In this document: positions 54,076-63,831 of the stretch, piece by piece
Numbering within the stretch: position 1 is the first letter of the stretch
Layout: each line of letters begins with the position of its first letter
Assembly: GCF_014195655.1 (NCBI RefSeq)
Contig: NZ_JACICD010000005.1
Location: 310,001 to 374,000 of the forward strand
Length of the DNA: 64,000 bases
Direction of reading: 5' to 3'
From: Ancylobacter tetraedralis
Lineage (GTDB): Bacteria; Pseudomonadota; Alphaproteobacteria; Rhizobiales; Xanthobacteraceae
Program-made: the position numbers and the translations under genes
Notes under the pieces: generated by a model
The model's database searches: none
What the model saw: only the letters and a program-made list of their open reading frames with translations
What the model was told of the DNA's origin: nothing

Positions 54076-57000
54076 TCACGGCGCCATCGGCGGAACCGCC
54101 ACCGGATTGCGCAGCGGATCGGGCGGAATGTCGATCGGCGGGGCGAGCGGCGGGGCCAGCAAAGGGGCATCCGTGCCCGGCTGCATCGGGAAGGGCAGCG
54201 ACGGCGCGGCGGGCGGCACCGGCCGGATCGTCGCCGGGCGCTGCTGCGGCGGCGCGGCAAAAGCCTTCGGCGGTTGCACCGCCGGGCGAGCCGGCAGTTG
54301 CTGCGGCTGCGGAGCGGCGGAGGGCGCGGGCGCCTCGTCCGTGGCATGGCCGGCCTCGGTCAGCGGCGTGCGGCCATATTCCGATTCCAGCCGCTTGGTC
54401 TCGCGCTCCAGTGCCCGCATGTTGATGGCGGCGATGAGCGGCGTGATGTCGAAGCGGCGCTCGGGCGCGGCGATCGGCCCGCGCCACTGCACGCCGGCCG
54501 ACGGCGGCGCCCCCGTGGCCGCGCCGGGTGCCGAGCCCTGCCCGGCCGCCGCGGCATCCTCGATTTCCAGCGTGGTCTCGAAGGAGAGCGCGGGAATGTC
54601 CAGCGAACCGGTAAAGGTGAAGCGCTGCGCGCCAACGCTCGCCCGCGCCGTGGCGGTTCGGGCGACGCCGCCGACCACGCTGAGCGCGCTTTCCAGCCGA
54701 TCGAGCTTGAGCGGGCCGCGCGACAGCCCTTCATTGAGCAGCTGAACCGTGCGCGCCTGATCCGGCGGCAGGCCGCGCTCGGTGGCCAGCATCACATATT
54801 GCAGCGCGCGCGGATCGGCATAGGCGATTTCCAGCCCGTCGACGACGAGGCTGCCCTGCCCCTGCAGGGCGGCGGCGATGGCGCGGGGCGAGCGCCCGCT
54901 GCCGGTGAGGTCCAGCGCCAGCGTCACCCGGCCGCGCACGGCGGGGCGTGTCACGTCCGCCGCCTGCAGCAGCAGCGCGCTATCGGCATCCGAGAGCGCG
55001 AGGTGGCCGTCGAACTGCACGGCCTCGCCCGCGCGCCGGGTGAGATCGAAGCGCCCGGAGAAGCGCCCGCCCGCCAGCGCGCCGGTGAGTTCCTCCACAG
55101 CCACCCCGGTGCCGGTGAGCCGCGCCTGCAGGCGCGCGCCATCCAGCGCGAGACCGGCCGGCAGTTCGAGCCGGCGCAGGTTCAGCTTCACCCGCGCGGC
55201 CAGCCCGCCGAGCGCGGGCGTGCCGAAGCGCGCATCCGGCCAGCCGCTCCCGGCGCCCGCGACAGGCCCCGTAACAGGCCCGACCGCAAGGCCGAGCGCG
55301 GCCGGCAGGCTCCACGTGTCGAGCGAGAGATCGGCCTCCACGGGCAGCGTCTCGCCCGGAAGATAGGTGGCGCGGCCCGCGATCTTCTGGCCGGCGAGCG
55401 AACCGTCGAGCCCGGCCAGCTGCCAGCCATTGCCCTCGCGGGTCAGCGTGCCGGACAGGCTCGCCGGCAGCGCCGCGACGGTGCCGGCCGGGAAGGTGGA
55501 AAACAGCTGGACGAGATCGGCATCCGCCAGCGCGAGCGCGAGATTGGGGCGCGCGCGCGCGTCCGCCTCGAAGTCCAGCTTGCCGCGCGCCGTGAGCGTG
55601 GCGCCGGCGACACTCAGCGTGCCGTCGAGTTCAGAGCCGAGCGCGAGCGTCGCGCGGGCCGGGCCCAGCCCCGCGCGCAACCCCGGCACGCCGAGGGTCG
55701 AGAGCACGGCGGAGCCGTCGCTCATGTCGAGCGCGAGCGTACCCTCCATGGGCCGACCGGCGCCGAAGCCGAGCTGCGCCGTGCCGCTGAGCACGCCCAG
55801 CCGGCCCTTGGCATCGAGCGCCGTGCGTCCCGCCTGCGAGGTAAGGTCGAGCGCGACATCGAGCGGGGCAAGGTCGGCCCCCATGGAACTCGCGAAGGCC
55901 TCGACCGGCGCAAGGCCGAGCGCCCGAGCCAGCGCCGGCAGCCCGTCCGCCCGCGCGCCGGTCAGCCGCGCCTGGAAGCGCCCGTCGGCGGCAGCACTGG
56001 CGCCCGTGGCCGTCAGCCGGCCGGAGCCGTTGAGATCGAGCCCGCCGAAATTGGCGATGGCGAGGCGCTCCACCGCGTAGCCGCCCGCGTCGCTCCGGAG
56101 AATGATGTCCGCGCCGGCGGCGTCGATGCCGGCCAGCCGCACGCTCGTGCCGCTGAAACTCAGCCGCACGTCGAACCGGTCACCGCCATAGCCGAGCAGC
56201 TTGCGCGCGGGCGGCAGCAGCGTGTCGATGTCGACCTTGGCGGTGGAGAGCGCCGCGTCGATGCGCCCGCGTCCGCCGGGCGAGGCGAAGACATAGGCGG
56301 CGGTGCCGGCAAGGCTGGTATCGCCCAGCCGCAGGTTCATGCGATCGAGCGCGATGCGATCCGCCGCGAGCGCCACCGTGCCCTTGAGCTCAGCCGCGCC
56401 CGTCGGCAGGCCGGCGATAAGGCTGGTGGCATCGGGTGCCGCCCAGCCGATGAAGGCCGGCAGGTCTTCCGCCGAGAGCACCATGTCGCCGGCGAACAGG
56501 GCGTCGTTGGATGGCGTGCCCGCCGCCTGCGGCAGGCGGCCGGACAGTTTTATGCTGGCGCGCCCCGGCAGCCGCGCCTCGATGGCGCGGGCGCGCCAGC
56601 CGGCGGGCGACCAGTCGAGCCCGGCCTTCACCTCGCGCATGGCCGCGCCGCCCAGCAGCACGGTGTCGCTGGCCAGATCCAGCGTGCCGCTGGTGGCAAG
56701 GCCGGTGAGCGGGGCGATGGTCTGGGCGAAGCGGTCGATCACGCCGATCGGCGAAGCGCCGCCGGTCGCGGCGTTGAGGTCGATCTGCCGCGCCGCGAGC
56801 GACAGTTCCAGCCGGGCGGCCGGCTGGTCCGGCGTGCCTACCGCCGCCAGCCGCCCGCGCCCGGAAAGCTCAACCGGCCGCTCGCCGCTGCCCAGTGACA
56901 GGCTCAGATTGGTGGCGTCCACCGCCTGCGGCGTCGCGTTCACCGTCCCCGCGAGGCTCCAGCCGGCCAGCGGGTCCTGCGCGGCACCGGGCGCCGCCTC

Positions 57001-57726
57001 CATCGCACGCATCGAGAGGGACGCACGCCCCTGGAAGGCGGGCCGTCCGCCCGGAAAAGCGAGCGTGCCGTCGGCATCGACGGTGAAGGGCGAACCGATG
57101 CTCTGCACCCCGAGGCGCAGCTTGGTCGTGCCGTCGGGCTGGGCCTGCGCCAGCGACAGGCGCAGCTTGCGCCGCACGCCCGCGCTCGCCACCTCGCCCT
57201 CCAGCCGCAGCGGGCCGAGCACGCCGCCCAGTTCCCCGGCGAGGTCGATGTCGTCGAGCCGCAGCGAGCGGCCTCCTGCGCGATCGAGCAGATCGAGGGT
57301 GCCATTCTCGATGGTGAGGTCGCCGATGGTCAGCCCGGCGGGGCGCCCCGCGCCGGTGGGCAGGGTGAGCGTGCCCGTCGCGTCGACCACGAGCCGGATG
57401 CGCGGGCGCACCAGCGTGAGCCCATCGGCGACGAATTCCCCGCGCATCAGCGCGCCGAGCGACAGCCGGCCGCTCAGCGCCGCCGCGGCAAGCCCGGTGC
57501 CGGCGCTATCCACGCCGACACTGACATCGTGCAGCACGAATTTCGGCGTCGGCAGAATCTGCGCCTCGATCGGGCCGCGAATGATCACCGGCACGCCCAC
57601 CGCACGGGCGGCCTGCGCCTCGAATGTGGCGCGCCACTGCGTCCAGTCCACGACGAAGGGCGCCGCAAACGCGGCCGCCACCGCCAGAATGATGGCGCTC
57701 GCGATGGTGAGCAGCAGGTTCTGCAC
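54076..57726 (-). CDS. AsmA family envelope protein
   Basis: 1216 residues from ATG 57726. One N-terminal membrane helix (about 4-24, LLLTIASAIILAVAAAFAAPF) precedes WTQWRATFEAQAARAVGVPVIIRGP, the AsmA start pattern. The body is made of many beta-strand repeats typical of the AsmA/TamB group, which transport or shape lipids between membranes. Residues about 1090-1216 are Pro/Ala-rich (QQLPARPAVQPPKAFA). Convergent with serB. Confidence 0.9.
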   Translation of the reverse strand: MQNLLLTIASAIILAVAAAFAAPFVVDWTQWRATFEAQAARAVGVPVIIRGPIEAQILPTPKFVLHDVSVGVDSAGTGLAAAALSGRLSLGALMRGEFVADGLTLVRPRIRLVVDATGTLTLPTGAGRPAGLTIGDLTIENGTLDLLDRAGGRSLRLDDIDLAGELGGVLGPLRLEGEVASAGVRRKLRLSLAQAQPDGTTKLRLGVQSIGSPFTVDADGTLAFPGGRPAFQGRASLSMRAMEAAPGAAQDPLAGWSLAGTVNATPQAVDATNLSLSLGSGERPVELSGRGRLAAVGTPDQPAARLELSLAARQIDLNAATGGASPIGVIDRFAQTIAPLTGLATSGTLDLASDTVLLGGAAMREVKAGLDWSPAGWRARAIEARLPGRASIKLSGRLPQAAGTPSNDALFAGDMVLSAEDLPAFIGWAAPDATSLIAGLPTGAAELKGTVALAADRIALDRMNLRLGDTSLAGTAAYVFASPGGRGRIDAALSTAKVDIDTLLPPARKLLGYGGDRFDVRLSFSGTSVRLAGIDAAGADIILRSDAGGYAVERLAIANFGGLDLNGSGRLTATGASAAADGRFQARLTGARADGLPALARALGLAPVEAFASSMGADLAPLDVALDLTSQAGRTALDAKGRLGVLSGTAQLGFGAGRPMEGTLALDMSDGSAVLSTLGVPGLRAGLGPARATLALGSELDGTLSVAGATLTARGKLDFEADARARPNLALALADADLVQLFSTFPAGTVAALPASLSGTLTREGNGWQLAGLDGSLAGQKIAGRATYLPGETLPVEADLSLDTWSLPAALGLAVGPVTGPVAGAGSGWPDARFGTPALGGLAARVKLNLRRLELPAGLALDGARLQARLTGTGVAVEELTGALAGGRFSGRFDLTRRAGEAVQFDGHLALSDADSALLLQAADVTRPAVRGRVTLALDLTGSGRSPRAIAAALQGQGSLVVDGLEIAYADPRALQYVMLATERGLPPDQARTVQLLNEGLSRGPLKLDRLESALSVVGGVARTATARASVGAQRFTFTGSLDIPALSFETTLEIEDAAAAGQGSAPGAATGAPPSAGVQWRGPIAAPERRFDITPLIAAINMRALERETKRLESEYGRTPLTEAGHATDEAPAPSAAPQPQQLPARPAVQPPKAFAAPPQQRPATIRPVPPAAPSLPFPMQPGTDAPLLAPPLAPPIDIPPDPLRNPVAVPPMAP

Positions 57727-57934
57727 GCATCTCCTCCGGATCGAACCGCGCCCGCGCCGGCCTCAAGGGCTGGGCCAGCGTGCCCCTCAGCCGCGTTTTA
57801 CCGCTAGACTGTTGATATTTTTCGCATTCTTCACGCCCCTGCGCAAAGCCGGAATTCGCCACAGGCTTAACGGCGCGAACCGGGCGCCCGTCCCGTACGA
57901 TCCGCGCGAAGCGGACAGCGCCGCGCGCCCGGCG

Positions 57935-59350
57935 TCACGGCAGGATCTTGCCCGGGTTCATGATGTTGAGCGGGTCGAGTGCGGCCTTGATGGCGCGCAT
58001 GGCGTCGAGCGTCGCCGCACCGTGCTCGGCCTCCATGTATTTGCGCTTGCCCTGGCCGACGCCGTGCTCGCCGGTAGCGGTGCCGCCCATCGCCAGCGAG
58101 CGCTTGACCATGCGCGAGATGAAATCCTTGGCCTTCGCCACGTCGTGCGGATCGTCCATGTCGACCAGCGTCACAGTGTGGAAATTGCCGTCGCCGACAT
58201 GGCCGACGATCGGGGCGATCATGCCCATTTCCTCGATGTCGCGCTTGGTCTCGTCCACGCAATCGGCGAGGCGCGAGAGCGGCACGCAGACATCGGTCGC
58301 CAGCGCCTTGGCGCCGGGCTTCAGCGGCAGGCAGGCCCAATAGGCATCGTGCCGCGCCTGCCACAATTTCGTGCGGTCCTCCGGCCGGGTCTCCCAGATG
58401 AAGGGGCCGCCGCCGAAATCGGTGGCGATCTCGCCGAAGCGCTCGGCCTGCTCGTGCACGCTGGCCTGCGTGCCGTGGAATTCGACGAACAGGGTCGGCT
58501 TCTCCGCGAGGTCGAGCTTGGAATAGGCGTTGCAGGCCCGCACCTGAACCTCGTCGAGCAGTTCGATGCGCGCCACCGGCAGGCCGGACTGGATGGTGAG
58601 GATCACCGCGTCGCAGGCCGCGCGAATGGTGGGAAAGGCACAGACGCCGGCCGAAATCGCCTCGGGAATGCCGGAGAGTTTCAGCGTCAGGCTGGTGATG
58701 ATGCCGAGCGTGCCTTCGGCGCCGACGAACAGCCGCGTCAGGTCGTAGCCGGCGGCGGATTTCTTGGCGCGCCGGGCGGTGGTGATGACCTCGCCATTGG
58801 CCAGCACGGCGGTCAGCGCCACCACATTGTCCTTCATCGTGCCGTAGCGCACCGCATTGGTGCCGGAGGCGCGGGTGGAGGCCATGCCGCCGAGCGAGGC
58901 ATCCGCGCCGGGATCGATGGGGAAAAACAGGCCGGCGTCACGCAGATGCTCGTTGAGCTGCTTGCGGGTGACGCCCGGCTCCACCACGCAGTCGAGATCC
59001 TCGGGGTGCACGGACAGCACGCGGTTCATGCGCGACATGTCGAGGCTGATGCCGCCATCGGGGGCATTGATCTGCCCTTCCAGCGAGGAACCGGTGCCGA
59101 AGGCGATGACCGGAACGCCATGACGCGCGCAGGTGCGCACGACAAATTGAACATCCTCCACGCTCTCGGCGAAGACCACCGCGTCGGGAGCCTCGTTGTC
59201 GAGCCAGGTAATCGTGTTGGCATGCTGCTCGCGCAGCGCGCGGCCAATCGACAGCCTCTCGCCGAAGTGACTGGAAAGACTGGCGATTGCCTCCCTCACG
59301 GCCGCATCCGCCACCGCCTCGCGCGCGCGCTCGCCCATCCGTTCCGCCAT
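57935..59350 (-). CDS. FAD-linked D-2-hydroxyacid (D-lactate-type) dehydrogenase
   Basis: 471 residues from ATG 59350, preceded by GGGGAGGACGAG. FAD_binding_4 domain with VIAFGTGSSLEGQINAPDGG and VEPGVTRKQLNEHL, DPGADASLGGMASTRASGTNAVRYG, and the C-terminal FAD-oxidase domain with GHVGDGNFHTVTLVDMDD and GTATGEHGVGQGKRKYMEAEHG. This is the GlcD/LDHD type; D-lactate or a similar 2-hydroxyacid is the likely substrate, with a cytochrome or quinone acceptor. Confidence 0.9.
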   Translation of the reverse strand: MAERMGERAREAVADAAVREAIASLSSHFGERLSIGRALREQHANTITWLDNEAPDAVVFAESVEDVQFVVRTCARHGVPVIAFGTGSSLEGQINAPDGGISLDMSRMNRVLSVHPEDLDCVVEPGVTRKQLNEHLRDAGLFFPIDPGADASLGGMASTRASGTNAVRYGTMKDNVVALTAVLANGEVITTARRAKKSAAGYDLTRLFVGAEGTLGIITSLTLKLSGIPEAISAGVCAFPTIRAACDAVILTIQSGLPVARIELLDEVQVRACNAYSKLDLAEKPTLFVEFHGTQASVHEQAERFGEIATDFGGGPFIWETRPEDRTKLWQARHDAYWACLPLKPGAKALATDVCVPLSRLADCVDETKRDIEEMGMIAPIVGHVGDGNFHTVTLVDMDDPHDVAKAKDFISRMVKRSLAMGGTATGEHGVGQGKRKYMEAEHGAATLDAMRAIKAALDPLNIMNPGKILP

Positions 59351-59593
59351 CTCGTCCTCCCCTTGCCGCGCCGGGCGGCCAGCCGGCGCGGATGACGGCA
59401 TATACCTTATCGCAGCAGGCCGCGAGCCCGGCCGCGGCGCGCGCGACCGGCCAGCCGACACAAATCTGCCGATTCGCGAGGATTATAATTGTGCTCGCTC
59501 ACCGAGGCAGGTGACGACTGCACGGAAAGTCGGCACAATGCTTGTCAATAAGGCAGCGCGGGCTACCGCGCTCAGAACGGTCGGGATGGTGTC
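59351..59593. other. Divergent intergenic region with a TATAAT motif
   Basis: 243 bases. ATTATAAT (59482-59489) contains a -10 box readable on both strands, but no convincing -35 was found at proper distance on either. Confidence 0.4.
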
Positions 59594-60106
59594 ATGCTGG
59601 ACGGGATCGATTTCGAACCCGTGTTCTTCGCACCCTTCGTTTCGTCCGTCTTGACGGTCGAGCCGAACTGGGTGGATCACAACGGGCACGTGCGTTCGGC
59701 TTTTTACAGCCTTCTGTTCGACCGCGCGGTCGACGAGGCGATTTTTCTGGTAGGCCTCGGCCCGATCGCGGCCGAGCATGCCGGTGCGTCCTTCTTCGCG
59801 GTGGAAGCCCATCATCGCATCCACCGCGAATTGCGCGCGGGCCATCAGGTGCGGGTAACGTTGCGCCTCGTCAATTATGACGACAAGCGCATGCATCTGT
59901 TCCAGGAGCTGCACCACGCCCGCGAGGGCTGGATCGCCGCCACCTGCGAGCAGATCGCCCAGCATGTGGAGCCCGGCAGCCGGCGGATCGTGCCCTTCCC
60001 GGACGAGGTGCTGGAGCGCCTCGCCCTGATGAAGGCGGCCCATGGCGCGCTGCCGAGGCCCGATGGGCTCGGCCGCCCGGTCAACATGCCGATCCGGCTG
60101 CTCTAA
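59594..60106 (+). CDS. Hotdog-fold thioesterase family protein
   Basis: 170 residues from ATG 59594. VEPNWVDHNGHVRSAFYSLLFDRAVDEAI matches the active-site helix of 4-hydroxybenzoyl-CoA-type thioesterases, and FFAVEAHHRIHRELRAGHQVRVTLRLVNYDDKRMHLFQEL completes the hotdog sheet. The pattern DHNGHV is close to the carnitine-dehydrogenase-associated thioesterases. The substrate is an unknown acyl-CoA. It stands alone between divergent and convergent genes. Confidence 0.85.
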   Translation: MLDGIDFEPVFFAPFVSSVLTVEPNWVDHNGHVRSAFYSLLFDRAVDEAIFLVGLGPIAAEHAGASFFAVEAHHRIHRELRAGHQVRVTLRLVNYDDKRMHLFQELHHAREGWIAATCEQIAQHVEPGSRRIVPFPDEVLERLALMKAAHGALPRPDGLGRPVNMPIRLL

Positions 60107-60126
60107 CAGGCCGGACCGCCGCACGC

Positions 60127-61053
60127 TTACCGCCGGTGCGGGCGCCCCGCATCCGCGGTAAGCTCCAGCGTGACCCAGCCTTCGATGGTCCGCCGCCGCA
60201 CAAGGTAAAGCCCCTGCGCGCGATAGGCGGCCAGCGCCGCATTGGCGTGCGAGGGCAATAGCCCGGACAGCACCACCGTGCCGCCGGGCGCGACGAGGCG
60301 CGCCAGCGGCCGGGCGATGAGCTTGAGCGGGGCGAGCAGGATGTTGGCCAGCACGAGGTCATAGGGCCCGCGCCGGCGGAACACGCCATTGCTCAGCCCC
60401 GGCGCGTGCAGGAAATGGATGGGCGCGGCGGCATGGTTGGCCTGCGCGTTGACGCGCGCGGTCGCCACCGCCACGCGGTCGATGTCGCTGGCCACCACCG
60501 GCTCGTGGAACAGCCGCGCCGCCGCCATGGCCAGCACGCCGGTGCCGGTGCCGATGTCGAGCGTATGGGCCGGCCGGCGCTTCTTGCCGAAGGCGACGAT
60601 CGCGGCGAGGCACCCCTTGGTGGTGCCGTGATGGCCGGTGCCGAAGGCCAGCGCCGCCTCGATCTCGATGCCGATGCGGTTGGGGCCGACCGCGCCACGA
60701 TCATGCGATCCATGCACGATGAACGGGCCGACCGCGACCGGCGCCAGCCCTTCCAGCGAGGCGGCAACCCAGTCCTTGCGGTCGAGTGTGGAGAACGCCG
60801 CAGCAGCGGCGGCGGCGGGCGAGACGATCGCCACCAGTTCGCGCACCATGTCCTCGTCCGGCTCTTCGCCGAAATAGACCTCGACCGCCCAGCCGGAGCC
60901 TTCGGCGCGGTTCTCGATCTCGAAGGCGGAGGTGGCGACCTCGGCCGGATCGAAGCTCTCGCCGAGGAATTCGGCAATCGCCCGCGCCTCGCCCTCGGGC
61001 GCATCCACGCGCATCACATGCGATGCGCCATTGGGCGGCAAACCTTCGAGCAT
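60127..61053 (-). CDS. prmA: Ribosomal protein L11 methyltransferase
   Basis: 308 residues from ATG 61053, with GAGGAATGCC upstream. PrmA methylates L11. The SAM-binding motif is TLDIGTGTGVLAMAAARL, preceded by AFGTGHHGTTKGCLAAI and followed by DLVLANILLAPL, the NPPY-like catalytic segment of this family. The N-terminal 110 residues are the substrate-binding domain. It lies 82 bases after uvrD on the same strand. Confidence 0.95.
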   Translation of the reverse strand: MLEGLPPNGASHVMRVDAPEGEARAIAEFLGESFDPAEVATSAFEIENRAEGSGWAVEVYFGEEPDEDMVRELVAIVSPAAAAAAAFSTLDRKDWVAASLEGLAPVAVGPFIVHGSHDRGAVGPNRIGIEIEAALAFGTGHHGTTKGCLAAIVAFGKKRRPAHTLDIGTGTGVLAMAAARLFHEPVVASDIDRVAVATARVNAQANHAAAPIHFLHAPGLSNGVFRRRGPYDLVLANILLAPLKLIARPLARLVAPGGTVVLSGLLPSHANAALAAYRAQGLYLVRRRTIEGWVTLELTADAGRPHRR

Positions 61054-61135
61054 GGCATTCCTCGCGTCACGGCTGAGACGCGAGGGTGTGTAAGCGAGAG
61101 CGCGGACAAATGCCAGCGCTGCCGCCGCGCCGCGC

Positions 61136-63658
61136 TCACGGCGCCTGGACGAAGCTGTCCACCACCTTCTTCTCGCCGGCCTTGTCGAACTGCACGGTAA
61201 GCTTGTTGCCCTCCACCGCGACGACGTCGCCATAGCCGAACTTCTGGTGGAACACCCGGTCGCCGCGGCCGAAGCGCGAGGGCGGCCCGCCCGACTTGGC
61301 AACCAGTTCGCCCTCGATCACCCGTCCGCGCGCCGCATCGCTCGCGCCATAGCGCGAACCGCGCTCGGCGAACCCACCGGAGGATTTCCCCCCGGAAGCT
61401 GCCGCACTCGACCGCGTGGCGTTCTGCGCGCGCTGCCAGCCGGGCGTGGAATAGGAGGAGCCGAAGGTCTGCGCCTCGTCGAAGCGGCTCGGCCCATAGC
61501 CGTAGCGGCCGGCATAGCCCCCGCCCTGCCCGCCGCCCCAGCCGGATCCACCACGCGATTCCGTCACCTCCACGTCCTTCTCCGACAATTCGTCGAGAAA
61601 GCGGCTGGGCACGGCCGATTGCCACAGCCCGTGAATGCGGCGGTTGGAGGCGAAGAACACCTTGGCCCGGCGGCGCGCGCGCGTGATGCCGACATAGGCG
61701 AGGCGGCGCTCCTCCTCCAGCCCGGCACGACCCTGCTCGTCCAGCGCGCGTTGGTTGGGAAACACCCCCTCCTCCCAGCCAGGCAGGAACACGGTGTCGA
61801 ATTCCAGCCCCTTGGAGGAATGCAGCGTCATGATGTTGACGGCGTCCTGGCCGGCGGCGCCCTCGGCATCCATCACCAGCGAGATATGCTCGAGGAAGCC
61901 GATGAGGTTCTCGAACGGCTCCATCGAGCGCACGAGTTCCTTCAGGTTGTCCAGCCGCCCGGCCGCCTCGGCCGAGCGGTCCTTCTGCCACATCTCGGTA
62001 TAGCCGCTCTCATCCAGCACGATTTCGGCCAGCTCATGCTGCGGCAGCCGCGCCATCTGCTCGCGCCAGCGATCGAAATTGCCGACCAGATCGCGCAGCG
62101 TGAGCCTCACCTTGGGCTTCAGCTCCTCGCTGGCCACCAGTTCCCGCGCCGCCTCGACCAGCGGCAGGCCGGCGGCGCGCGCATGGTCGTGGATCTGCCG
62201 CAGCGCCGCGTCGCCCAGACCCCGCTTGGGCACGTTCACGATGCGCTCGAAGGCGAGGTCGTCGGAGGGCGAGGCGATGACGCGCAGATAGGCCAGCGCA
62301 TCGCGGATTTCCGCCCGCTCATAGAAGCGCGGACCGCCAATGACGCGGTAATTGAACCCCAGCGTGACGAAGCGGTCTTCGAACTCGCGCATCTGGAAGG
62401 AGGCGCGCACCAGAATCGCCACCTGCGACAGGCCGTGGCCCTCGCGCTGCAGCGCCTCGATCTCCTCGCCGATGGCGCGTGCCTCTTCCTGGCTGTCCCA
62501 GGCGCCCGTCACCGTCACCTTCTCGCCGCTCTCGCCTTCCGAGAACAGCGTCTTGCCGAGCCGGCCCTCGTTATGGGTGATGAGATGGGCGGCGGCACCC
62601 AGAATATGGCCGGTGGAGCGGTAGTTGCGCTCCAGCCGAACCACCAGCGCGCCGGGAAAATCGCTCTCGAAGCGCAGGATGTTGTCTACCTCGGCGCCGC
62701 GCCAGCCATAGATCGACTGGTCGTCATCGCCGACGCAGCAGACATTGCGCGAGCCCTGTGCCAGCAGCCGCAGCCAGAGATATTGCGCGACATTGGTATC
62801 TTGGTACTCGTCGACCAGAATATAGCGGAAGCGCTTGTGATACTCCGCCAGCACATCCGGGTTCTCGCGCAGCAGGCGGATGCTCTCCAGCAGCAGGTCG
62901 CCGAAATCGACCGCGTTGAGCGCCTTCAGCCGCGCCTGATAATCGCGGTAGAGCTTGCCGCCCTTGCCATGCGCGAAGGTGGCGCCCTCCCCGGCCGGCA
63001 CCTGCTCCGGCGAGAGGCCGCGATTCTTCCAGCCGTCGATCGTGTTGGCCAGGAGCCGCGCCGGCCAACGCTTCTCGTCGATCTGCTCGGCCTGAAGCAG
63101 TTGCTTGAGCAGCCGGATCTGGTCATCGGTGTCGAGAATGGTGAAGCCGGACTTCAGCCCCACCAGCTCCGCGTGCCGGCGCAGCATGCGCACGCCGATG
63201 GAGTGGAAGGTGCCGAGCCACGGCATGCCTTCCACTTCCGGACCGACGATGGAGCCGATGCGCTCCTTCATCTCGCGCGCCGCCTTGTTGGTGAAGGTCA
63301 CGGCGAGGATCTGCGAGGGCCAGGCCAAACCCAGCGAGAGGATATGGGCGATGCGGGTGGTGAGCACGCGCGTCTTGCCGGTGCCCGCACCCGCCAGCAC
63401 CAGCACCGGCCCTTCCGTCGCTTCCACCGCGGCGCGCTGCTCGGGGTTCAGCCCCTCGATATAGACGCCAGCGCCCGCCGGCCGGCCGGGATTGGCCAGC
63501 GCCTGCGCCCGCGCGGCAATGCCGCCGGGGCGTATTCCGGGGTTCGAGACATCGGTCGAGGGCGCACCCGGCATTCCGACCGGCAGGTCGAACGGAATGT
63601 CGAACGCGTCGTCGCGTGGCGGTTTCCGGGGATCGGACAAGGGCCCGCTCGCACTCAT
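61136..63658 (-). CDS. uvrD: UvrD/PcrA-type DNA helicase
   Basis: 840 residues from ATG 63658 (MSASGPLSDPRKPP). Superfamily 1A helicase: Q motif GLNPEQRAAVEATEG, Walker A GAGTGKT (90-96), DEYQDTN, GDDDQSIYGWRGA, RLERNYRST, VNIMTLHSSKGLEFDTVFLPG and VGITRARRRA. It acts in nucleotide-excision and mismatch repair. An unusual 65-residue Pro/Gly-rich N-terminus precedes the core, and a Gly/Ser/Tyr-rich linker (about 690-780) leads to a Tudor-like RNA-polymerase-binding end (GDRVFHQKFGYGDVVAVEGN). Confidence 0.95.
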   Translation of the reverse strand: MSASGPLSDPRKPPRDDAFDIPFDLPVGMPGAPSTDVSNPGIRPGGIAARAQALANPGRPAGAGVYIEGLNPEQRAAVEATEGPVLVLAGAGTGKTRVLTTRIAHILSLGLAWPSQILAVTFTNKAAREMKERIGSIVGPEVEGMPWLGTFHSIGVRMLRRHAELVGLKSGFTILDTDDQIRLLKQLLQAEQIDEKRWPARLLANTIDGWKNRGLSPEQVPAGEGATFAHGKGGKLYRDYQARLKALNAVDFGDLLLESIRLLRENPDVLAEYHKRFRYILVDEYQDTNVAQYLWLRLLAQGSRNVCCVGDDDQSIYGWRGAEVDNILRFESDFPGALVVRLERNYRSTGHILGAAAHLITHNEGRLGKTLFSEGESGEKVTVTGAWDSQEEARAIGEEIEALQREGHGLSQVAILVRASFQMREFEDRFVTLGFNYRVIGGPRFYERAEIRDALAYLRVIASPSDDLAFERIVNVPKRGLGDAALRQIHDHARAAGLPLVEAARELVASEELKPKVRLTLRDLVGNFDRWREQMARLPQHELAEIVLDESGYTEMWQKDRSAEAAGRLDNLKELVRSMEPFENLIGFLEHISLVMDAEGAAGQDAVNIMTLHSSKGLEFDTVFLPGWEEGVFPNQRALDEQGRAGLEEERRLAYVGITRARRRAKVFFASNRRIHGLWQSAVPSRFLDELSEKDVEVTESRGGSGWGGGQGGGYAGRYGYGPSRFDEAQTFGSSYSTPGWQRAQNATRSSAAASGGKSSGGFAERGSRYGASDAARGRVIEGELVAKSGGPPSRFGRGDRVFHQKFGYGDVVAVEGNKLTVQFDKAGEKKVVDSFVQAP

Positions 63659-63831
63659 GGCAGCACTATGACTTTCGCTTCTTGTTCGATTCTTGGAAGA
63701 ACAAAATGGCACCGGCATGCCCATTTGGCGAGGCCGAGCTGAAAACGGCGCCCAAGGCGGGCGGATCGGACACGATTGCGTGCCTTCCGGATAGGCCGCG
63801 GACGCCGGCAAACACGGGCGAGGCCAACGCT

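Noticed and set aside
54274-56898. 874-codon frame antisense to the AsmA-like gene
   Set aside because: No domain, biased Arg/Glu/Gly composition, no ribosome site; the minus-strand gene has a proper N-terminus and membrane helix.
56303-59395. 1030-codon frame spanning two minus-strand genes
   Set aside because: Crosses the AsmA and dehydrogenase genes in antisense and has no coherent domain.
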